Assembly (NCBI GenBank): GCA_017455085.1
Contig: JAFTBT010000097.1
Coordinates: forward strand, 1 to 7,059
Length of the DNA stretch: 7,059 nt
Direction: 5' to 3'
Source of the DNA: Synergistaceae bacterium
GTDB taxonomy: Bacteria; Synergistota; Synergistia; Synergistales; Aminobacteriaceae
The position numbers were made by a program, and so were the translations under genes. Every line of letters starts with the position of its first letter. Position 1 is the stretch's first letter. Below the pieces are notes generated by a model. The model was not told the origin of the DNA, searched no databases, and saw nothing but the letters and a program-made list of their open reading frames with translations. Shown here one piece after another: positions 1-7,059 of this stretch.

Positions 1-534
1 AAGCTCCCTTGACTGCTCAAACACTGGCGCAGGATATGTCGCCTCTCCGAACGACAAATACAGCTCCTCCGGTTTCCCTGCCTTCGCCAAATCTGCCCAG
101 CCCGCAAAGACTCTTCTGTATGTCTCCTCCGTAACTTGTGCCGACGTTGAGCCGAGAACAAGCCCCTCCACAAGTTCAGGGTGATCAACCGCAATCTTCA
201 TTGCTATCATTCCGCCTTGAGACGCTCCGAAAATACTCACCTTCCCAAGATTCAGAGCCTTTATCGCCTCCGCAGTATCACGCGCCATCTCGTACACTGT
301 GTACGACTCCGGCATATTCTTTCTGCGGTCGAGAACATACACCGTAAATTCTTCCGTCAGCAGCTTGTAGGCCTCTGCGATAGCTTGCGCAGACCCCATC
401 ACGCTTTGCACACTCACGCCGGGAATGATCACGAGATTCTTTGCGCCGTCCCCGAAACGCAGATAGTCCATCGCGAAAGAGTCCGCCTGAACAGTCCCGA
501 GCAGCATATTCGCCGCCAAAAGCATAGCCAGCAT
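1..534 (-). CDS. Alpha/beta hydrolase, probably exported (C-terminus beyond the window)
   Basis: The visible 178 residues are the N-terminal part of an alpha/beta-hydrolase-fold protein. The nucleophile elbow GASQGG lies at residues 103-108 (Ser105 as nucleophile), after a beta strand VSIF. An oxyanion-type loop IIPG is near residue 36-39, and VLDRR near 67-71 takes the place of the usual DxRG turn. The acid and histidine of the triad would lie beyond the left edge. The first 17 residues (hydrophobic, ending VQA before Asp) look like a short signal peptide, but it lacks a basic n-region, so export is only likely. The ATG lies one base after the pfkA TAG, and I see no clear Shine-Dalgarno (SD) site, which suggests reinitiation coupled to pfkA translation. 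The substrate cannot be told; esterase, lipase and peptidase relatives share this fold. Confidence 0.82.
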   Translation of the reverse strand, partial: MLAMLLAANMLLGTVQADSFAMDYLRFGDGAKNLVIIPGVSVQSVMGSAQAIAEAYKLLTEEFTVYVLDRRKNMPESYTVYEMARDTAEAIKALNLGKVSIFGASQGGMIAMKIAVDHPELVEGLVLGSTSAQVTEETYRRVFAGWADLAKAGKPEELYLSFGEATYPAPVFEQSREL

Positions 535-535
535 T

Positions 536-1525
536 CTAATGGAACACTGACGGAGCAGAGATAGCCTGCATAATTTCGTAGCGTATCATCGGGAGACTCT
601 TCTTCATGGCTAGAGCTTCCTCGATCTCGATCTCCCTGATGCTGCCTTCCTGAGTGCATATCACGCTGCCCGAACGTCCTTCTGCCAACGCCCTCACTGC
701 ATGATAGCCCATACGTGTGGCCGTCTCGCGGTCTCTGCCTGTGGGAGCTCCGCCGCGCTGGATGTGTCCGAGTACAGTAACGCGAGGATCGAGTCCGAGT
801 GTCTCGTGAATCCTGTTGCCTATGTCTATTGCGCTGCCTGCACCTTCAGCGACTACCACCATGAAATGCGTCTGTCCTGAGAGTCTGGCGTTCTGGATGT
901 TTGCTACAACGTCCTCCTCAAAGTTCAGCTCCTTTTCAGGAATCAGCACAGCAGTAGCTCCAACAGCAAGCCCCACGTACAGGGCCAAGAATCCAGCGTG
1001 CCTGCCCATGACCTCGACGACGCTGCACCTTTCGTGAGACTGCATTGTGTCACGTAATTTGTCGATGCAGTCGATTGCGGTGTTGCAGGCCGAGTCGAAG
1101 CCTATAGTGTAATTCGAGCAGCCTATATCGTTGTCGATAGTGGCCGGGATTCCCATGACGGGGACTCCTAGACGTGAGAGCTCAAGCGCGCCCCTGAATG
1201 TGCCGTCTCCTCCGATTGCGACTACTGCGTCGAGGCCGAGCAGGTTGCACGTAGCTACAGCTTTTTCGCGACCCTTCTCGGTCATGAATTCTTGGCTGCG
1301 GGCGGTGTAGAGGATTGTGCCTCCGCGTCCGAGAATGTGCCTGACTGCGTCGGAGTTGAGGAGCATGAAGTCGGTGTTGATGAGTCCTTGCCAGCCGCGT
1401 TTTATGCCGATGCACTCGATGCCGAAATGCTGTGCTGTGCGTGCTACGGCTCTGACTGCTGCGTTCATGCCTGGGGAGTCTCCTCCGCTGGTTAATACGC
1501 CGATACGTTTAATTTTCTTGTCCAT
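536..1525 (-). CDS. pfkA: 6-phosphofructokinase, ATP-type
   Basis: This cytoplasmic enzyme phosphorylates fructose 6-phosphate to fructose 1,6-bisphosphate, the committed step of glycolysis. The 329 residues are close to the usual ~320 of bacterial PfkA. Visible motifs are GGDS (14-17), GGDG (105-108), TIDND (129-133, Asp131 the expected catalytic base), MGRHAG (173-178, Arg175) and GHIQRGG (253-259, His254 and Arg257 for substrate phosphate). GGDG rather than GGDD points to ATP, not pyrophosphate, as donor. The residue before TIDND is Ala128, where ATP enzymes usually have Gly and pyrophosphate enzymes Lys. The start is supported by AAGGAG at 1542-1537, 11 bases upstream. The gene has its own promoter candidate just behind the terminator of the upstream gene, and a hydrolase gene follows after one base. 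Confidence 0.97.
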   Translation of the reverse strand: MDKKIKRIGVLTSGGDSPGMNAAVRAVARTAQHFGIECIGIKRGWQGLINTDFMLLNSDAVRHILGRGGTILYTARSQEFMTEKGREKAVATCNLLGLDAVVAIGGDGTFRGALELSRLGVPVMGIPATIDNDIGCSNYTIGFDSACNTAIDCIDKLRDTMQSHERCSVVEVMGRHAGFLALYVGLAVGATAVLIPEKELNFEEDVVANIQNARLSGQTHFMVVVAEGAGSAIDIGNRIHETLGLDPRVTVLGHIQRGGAPTGRDRETATRMGYHAVRALAEGRSGSVICTQEGSIREIEIEEALAMKKSLPMIRYEIMQAISAPSVFH

Positions 1526-1572
1526 TGAGGTAAACGCTCCTTATTGAGATTTTTTGTTGGAATGTAGGGATA

Positions 1573-1601
1573 ATAATATCACGCTGCCTGTGAAGTGTGT
1601 A
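1573..1601 (-). promoter_or_regulatory. Predicted sigma-70 promoter of pfkA
   Basis: Reading on the minus strand, TACACA (1601-1596, 4 of 6 to TTGACA) is followed by a 17-base spacer and TATTAT (1578-1573, 5 of 6 to TATAAT). TG at 1581-1580 gives an extended -10 (TGnTATTAT). It lies immediately downstream of the terminator at 1632-1603, about 48 bases before the pfkA ATG. This is a pattern match only. Confidence 0.55.
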
Positions 1602-1602
1602 C

Positions 1603-1632
1603 AAAAAAGGGAACACCTCTGAAGATGTCCCC
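1603..1632 (-). terminator. Rho-independent terminator of the 89-aa orphan gene
   Basis: On the minus strand a 10-bp stem (GGGGACATCT paired with AGGTGTTCCC, two G-U pairs) closes a TCAG loop and is followed directly by six T. It begins 28 bases after the stop codon of the gene at 1929-1660. The plus-strand reading lacks a T-run after the hairpin, so it should act in one direction only, shielding pfkA from upstream transcription. Confidence 0.9.
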
Positions 1633-1659
1633 TGTAGTCTCTTAATATTATCCGGAAAC

Positions 1660-1929
1660 TCAAGCTAAAGATTCATTTTCAGAAAGATTCATTTTCAGTA
1701 AGCACTGATTATTTATGAAATCCGCTGAGTCCCAACCTCTGTTTTTAGCTTCACCACAAAACCAAGTTTTTATGTTGTCAGTAACATACTGTGCCTGTTC
1801 GCCTGTTTCCTGATTGTAGATACCTATCACTTGTCTGCTCTGCACAATTACAGCGGGATCATTCTTTGAACGATCGTTAGGGTCAGGAAAAACACGTGGC
1901 CTGCCTCTTCTTTTGTTGCTATTATCCAT
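1660..1929 (-). CDS. Hypothetical 89-aa protein with an N-terminal AT-hook-like motif
   Basis: I do not recognise the family. The protein starts with a basic stretch, KRRGRPR at residues 6-12, containing the RGRP core of an AT-hook, followed by a polar segment and a soluble remainder rich in Asn, Gln, Asp and Glu. There is no membrane segment or signal peptide. Minor-groove DNA binding is an inference from the motif alone. The start at 1929 is chosen because a perfect AAGGAGG (1943-1937) sits 7 bases upstream; an ATG 12 codons earlier lies inside the -10 region of the predicted promoter and lacks such a site. The gene is visibly more AT-rich than the flanking ligA and pfkA, and it stands as a monocistronic unit between its own promoter and terminator. 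Its last codons lie in a 16-bp tandem duplication. Together these suggest recent acquisition or fast evolution. Confidence 0.72.
   Translation of the reverse strand: MDNSNKRRGRPRVFPDPNDRSKNDPAVIVQSRQVIGIYNQETGEQAQYVTDNIKTWFCGEAKNRGWDSADFINNQCLLKMNLSENESLA
1667..1698. repeat. Perfect 16-bp tandem duplication in the 3' end of the orphan gene
   Basis: AAAGATTCATTTTCAG occurs twice, head to tail (1667-1682 and 1683-1698). Because 16 is not a multiple of three, the two copies are read in different frames by the gene on the minus strand, as LKMNL and then ENESL. One of the two C-terminal endings must therefore be new. Confidence 0.95.
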
Positions 1930-1936
1930 AATAAAA

Positions 1937-1943
1937 CCTCCTT
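1937..1943 (-). promoter_or_regulatory. Strong ribosome binding site deciding the start of the orphan gene
   Basis: AAGGAGG on the minus strand, 7 bases before the ATG at 1929, is the best SD match in the window. It is preceded by a small 5-bp hairpin, TCACA-AAAA-TGTGA (1956-1943), whose last base overlaps the site, so it could modestly affect ribosome access. Confidence 0.85.
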
Positions 1944-1963
1944 CACATTTTTGTGAGTGTCGC

Positions 1964-1992
1964 ACTATACTACTGAAATGTTATCATGTCAA
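1964..1992 (-). promoter_or_regulatory. Near-consensus sigma-70 promoter of the orphan gene
   Basis: TTGACA (1992-1987, 6 of 6), a 17-base spacer and TATAGT (1969-1964, 5 of 6) lie on the minus strand. The expected transcription start near 1957 gives a leader of about 28 bases with the SD site and a tiny hairpin. The -35 box lies inside the BRCT-like remnant, over its Leu-Asp-Met codons. Confidence 0.8.
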
Positions 1993-2068
1993 GAAATTCC
2001 TTCTCAGTCAGAATCCTAATGCCTGCTGTATATGTTGTTTTGCTGGCGTTGGGAAAAAGGACATATCT
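1970..2068 (-). pseudogene. Decayed BRCT C-terminal fragment in frame behind the ligA stop
   Basis: The 32 sense codons immediately after the ligA TGA stay open, in the same frame, until TAG at 1972-1970. Their product ends with GIRILTEKEFLDMI, against [14 protein letters not shown] at the end of LigA. The 42 bases at 2023-1982 match 34 of 42 bases at 2119-2078 of ligA, an offset of exactly 96 bases. The upstream part (YVLFPNASKTTY) is only loosely BRCT-like and seems shortened. There is no SD site or ATG, so it is not a separate gene. I read it as the remnant of a tandem partial duplication of the ligA 3' end, or of a second BRCT segment. Identity of the last 14 codons is directly visible; the origin is inferred. 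Confidence 0.7.
1982..2023 (-). repeat. Degenerate direct repeat of the ligA 3' end (partner at 2078-2119)
   Basis: Forty-two bases align without gaps to the ligA codons for residues 650-663, with 34 identities. Of the eight differences, several are silent third-position changes, so the similarity was probably once protein-coding. One silent change (CTC to CTT for Leu) creates the -35 hexamer TTGACA. Confidence 0.85.
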
Positions 2069-5589
<3,521 letters not shown>

Positions 5590-5605
5590 AAAAATTTGTA
5601 CTCCT

Positions 5606-5634
5606 TTGTGTAAATTAGTAACGTCTGCTATATT
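5606..5634 (+). promoter_or_regulatory. Possible promoter of the SnoaL-like/deacylase pair
   Basis: TTGTGT (5606-5611, 3 of 6) is separated by 17 bases from TATATT (5629-5634, 5 of 6). The predicted start near 5641 leaves about 28 bases of leader including the GGAGG site. The -35 element is weak, so the call is tentative. Confidence 0.4.
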
Positions 5635-5655
5635 TTATTACACACTCAAAATTTC

Positions 5656-5660
5656 GGAGG
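5656..5660 (+). promoter_or_regulatory. Ribosome binding site fixing the SnoaL-like start
   Basis: GGAGG with an 8-base spacer to ATG at 5669 decides against the longer open frame that begins at 5516 inside lysS. Confidence 0.85.
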
Positions 5661-5668
5661 ACTCACTA

Positions 5669-6088
5669 ATGACTAATACAGAACAGCATAAACTTGCTAT
5701 AGAACGTTTCAGAGAATGTATCAACACTAACGACAAGGCACTTGCTGAAGAACTCATAGACAGCCATGCAGAATTTGCCAGTCTGACATCCAGCGACACA
5801 CTTTACGGAGGAAGCGGCTATCTTTCTGTTGTGGAATTTATGCGCAGGAGTTTTTCAGATATTCACTGGGAGATTCAGGACATGGCCGCAGAAGATGACA
5901 AAGTTGCTGTGAGCTGGATATGTTCGGGAACGCATGACGGCGAATTTATGGGCAAAGCTCCTACAGGTAAAAGGTTCTCGTTTTCCTGCATGAACTTCTA
6001 CTATTTCAACGATGAGGGAAAAATCATCAAGGATGTAGCTGCGCAGGGATTAGCCGGACTTTTCGGGTCATTAGGAGTACACATGTAG
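5669..6088 (+). CDS. SnoaL-like / ester-cyclase-type NTF2-fold protein
   Basis: The 139-residue soluble protein has the pattern of the SnoaL-like (NTF2 superfamily) proteins: an N-terminal helix pair (ERFRECINTNDKALAEELI), a strand region, then the characteristic GTHDGEFMGKAPTGKRFSF segment around 90-108 and a FYYFNDEGKIIKD strand near the end. Relatives range from polyketide cyclases to many uncharacterised small proteins, so no reaction can be named. The start at 5669 is set by GGAGG at 5656-5660, 8 bases upstream. The frame is open further upstream into lysS, but that part overlaps lysS antisense and has no ribosome site. A deacylase gene follows after 5 bases, so the two are probably cotranscribed. 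Confidence 0.85.
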   Translation: MTNTEQHKLAIERFRECINTNDKALAEELIDSHAEFASLTSSDTLYGGSGYLSVVEFMRRSFSDIHWEIQDMAAEDDKVAVSWICSGTHDGEFMGKAPTGKRFSFSCMNFYYFNDEGKIIKDVAAQGLAGLFGSLGVHM

Positions 6089-6093
6089 AGGCC

Positions 6094-6573
6094 ATGCAGA
6101 AAGTACTGGATACTCTTGACGCTCTTGGGATTCACTATGAGCTTGACCAACACACTGCAGTCTTTACCATTGACGAGATTATTGCTTTAGGCCTGAACAG
6201 CAAGGGCATGATTCCGGTGAATCTGTTTCTTCGGGACGCAAACGGCAAACGGCATTTTCTGGTGATCCACGACGGCGAAAAGCCCACTGACCTCAAGACC
6301 TTACGCACACAAATCGGATGTACCCGCCTGAGTTTCGGGTCTGACGAGCGGCTCATGCAGCACTTGGGACTCACGAAAGGCTCAGTGTCTCCGTTCGGCC
6401 TCATCAACAACGAGAATCATGACGTTGAAGTCGTGATAGATGCCAGCATTCAGAATCAGCCCATATTGGGATTTCACCCCAACACCAACACTGCAACAGT
6501 ATGGATCAGCTACGGGGACTTTATGAAGTTCTTGGAGGCTTGCGGGAACAAAATAGTGTACGTTAATTGCTAG
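6094..6573 (+). CDS. Prolyl-tRNA editing-type deacylase (ProXp-ala/PrdX, YbaK fold)
   Basis: The 159 residues are the full length of a free-standing YbaK/ProRS-INS-like domain. Proteins of the ProXp-ala/PrdX group hydrolyse mischarged Ala-tRNA-Pro in trans, backing up prolyl-tRNA synthetase. Visible features are the N-terminal helix with LGIHYELDQHTAVFT (11-25), NLFLRDANGKRHFLV (43-57), the GxxxP loop GSVSP (96-100), FGLINN (101-106) and the C-terminal GFHPNTNTATV block (126-136). In characterised ProXp-ala a conserved Lys precedes NLFL; here that position is Val42, so activity or specificity may differ. The start follows the SnoaL-like stop by 5 bases; the only SD-like sequence (AGAGG) is just 2 bases away, so translation may depend on coupling. 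Family membership is firm; the exact substrate is inferred. Confidence 0.88.
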   Translation: MQKVLDTLDALGIHYELDQHTAVFTIDEIIALGLNSKGMIPVNLFLRDANGKRHFLVIHDGEKPTDLKTLRTQIGCTRLSFGSDERLMQHLGLTKGSVSPFGLINNENHDVEVVIDASIQNQPILGFHPNTNTATVWISYGDFMKFLEACGNKIVYVNC

Positions 6574-6605
6574 ACACTGAATCAGCAGAATCACCATGCA
6601 TTAAT

Positions 6606-6635
6606 TTGCTGGAGTGTATGCTCGTGATGTATAAT
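6606..6635 (+). promoter_or_regulatory. Predicted promoter of the secreted-protein locus
   Basis: A perfect TATAAT (6630-6635) stands 18 bases after TTGCTG (6606-6611, 3 of 6). The expected start near 6642 gives a leader of about 44 bases before ATG 6686, which has AGAGG at 6672-6676, 9 bases upstream. This supports real transcription and translation initiation ahead of the heptamer repeat. Confidence 0.65.
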
Positions 6636-6685
6636 ATCTCGTAATTCCCAAAGCACTAAAATACTACGAAAAGAGGTAGACAAAC

Positions 6686-6781
6686 ATGATGCCTAGTGCT
6701 AGAATTTGGCGATTGGCGATTGGCGATTGGCGATTGCGTATAGTATTGTCAAAATTTGGTGCATTATTTTACGAGCGTTAA
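6686..6781 (+). CDS. 31-codon leader frame, the OFF-phase product of the secreted-protein gene
   Basis: ATGATG at 6686 is preceded by AGAGG and a promoter with perfect -10. The frame reads through the heptamer tract as WRLAIGDWRL and ends at TAA 6779-6781. It has no recognisable domain. I read it as the out-of-frame start of the downstream secreted-protein gene rather than a peptide with its own job: adding 7 bases (or removing 14) in the tract joins this ATG to the long open frame at 6703-7059. Confidence 0.6.
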   Translation: MMPSARIWRLAIGDWRLRIVLSKFGALFYER

Positions 6782-7059
6782 GCTTTCCATTAACTGACGG
6801 GAAAATCTCCCGAAAACCTTTCACATTATTATCCACTAAGAACAAAATCATCTGGCTGTTAGTGTTTGGGGCTGTGCTGTGCGTGAACGTGCGGACGGCT
6901 TCAGCGGCGTATTATGACTCCGGCCGGAGCGGGGACAGCTGGGAAGATGCGTATATCATCAGTTCTGCGGAAGACTTAATCACTCTCAGAGACAGAATCG
7001 ATGACGACGAAGAGCCTTACAGAAAATATTATGTACTTGCCTCAGATATAGACCTAACT
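6703..7059 (+). CDS. Secreted surface protein, N-terminal part; no in-frame ATG (phase OFF), runs off the right edge
   Basis: From 6703 to the window end this frame has no stop (119 codons) and no ATG upstream of its export signal. It contains a basic stretch, then a hydrophobic core IIWLLVFGAVLC and a signal-peptidase-I type site TASA before AYYDSG (cleavage after 6906). The mature start (DSWEDAYIIS, then EDLITLRDRI and YYVLASDIDL) matches the opening pattern of large beta-helical/GLUG-type surface proteins common in Synergistota and some Firmicutes, from memory of such proteins. In the ON phase the chain would begin at ATG 6686, with 76 residues before the cleavage site, long for a signal peptide. 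Alternative TTG starts in this frame (6706, 6727) lie within the repeat and lack an SD site. The adhesin or surface role is inferred. Confidence 0.7.
6707..6735 (+). repeat. Heptanucleotide tandem repeat, four perfect copies of TGGCGAT plus one base
   Basis: Four identical head-to-tail 7-mers occupy 6707-6734, with the next T also fitting the period. The tract sits 21 bases inside the frame opened by ATG 6686. Seven is not a multiple of three, so each gain or loss changes the frame downstream; one of three phases is open into the signal peptide. Confidence 0.97.

Larger units (their letters stand above)
5590..5668. other. Divergent intergenic region between lysS and the SnoaL-like gene
   Basis: Seventy-nine AT-rich bases must hold the promoters of both outward-facing genes. 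The SD sites are at 5606-5601 (lysS) and 5656-5660 (plus-strand gene). For the minus strand I find AT-rich -10-like hexamers (for example TAAAAT) but no convincing -35 partner, so no specific lysS promoter is called. I see no T-box leader; the space is too short for one. Confidence 0.6.

Noticed and set aside
1930..1965. Longer start of the orphan gene (12 extra codons)
   Set aside because: The ATG lies within the predicted -10 and so upstream of the expected transcript start, while the inner ATG at 1929 has a perfect SD site.
6583..6611. Hairpin CAGCAGA/TTTGCTG behind the deacylase as a terminator
   Set aside because: The stem is 7 bp with one G-U pair and a 15-base loop, there is no T-run after it, and it overlaps the predicted -35 box of the next gene.
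6707..6735. Heptamer tract as a CRISPR or operator array
   Set aside because: The units are contiguous without spacers and far shorter than CRISPR repeats; it is a simple tandem repeat within a coding start.

Overview
The window is ordinary bacterial chromosome of moderate GC with a small accessory patch. A Synergistota-type (Synergistaceae-like) gut or anaerobe genome is my best guess. It rests on the general character of the housekeeping proteins and on the N-terminus of the secreted protein at the right edge, which resembles the large repetitive surface proteins of that phylum. This assignment is an inference.

Layout. Positions 1-5589 read on the minus strand. In transcription order they are lysS (class II lysyl-tRNA synthetase), ligA (NAD-dependent DNA ligase, start fused to the lysS stop as TAATG), a decayed BRCT-like fragment in frame behind the ligA stop, an 89-residue AT-hook-like orphan gene with its own promoter and a clear intrinsic terminator, then pfkA (6-phosphofructokinase) with its own promoter, and one base later a probably exported alpha/beta hydrolase cut by the left edge. 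From 5669 the genes read on the plus strand: a SnoaL-like NTF2-fold protein, a ProXp-ala/PrdX-type aminoacyl-tRNA deacylase 5 bases behind it, and a secreted-protein gene running off the right edge.

How the parts relate. lysS-ligA and pfkA-hydrolase look like two separate transcription units, with the small orphan gene between them bounded by a promoter and a terminator. The lysS and SnoaL-like genes diverge from a 79-bp intergenic region. The deacylase and LysS both belong to tRNA aminoacylation and its quality control but sit in opposite orientations.

Most notable. (1) The right-edge gene has a promoter, a ribosome site and an ATG, followed by four perfect copies of the heptamer TGGCGAT. 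With four copies the ATG frame stops after 31 codons. Adding one copy puts the same ATG in frame with a long open frame encoding a signal peptide and a surface-protein N-terminus. This is the arrangement of a slipped-strand, phase-variable surface protein, seen here in the OFF state. (2) Behind the ligA stop, in the same frame, lie 32 codons whose last part copies the LigA C-terminus (34 of 42 bases identical over one block). A silent C-to-T difference in that copy creates a perfect TTGACA -35 box for the orphan gene.
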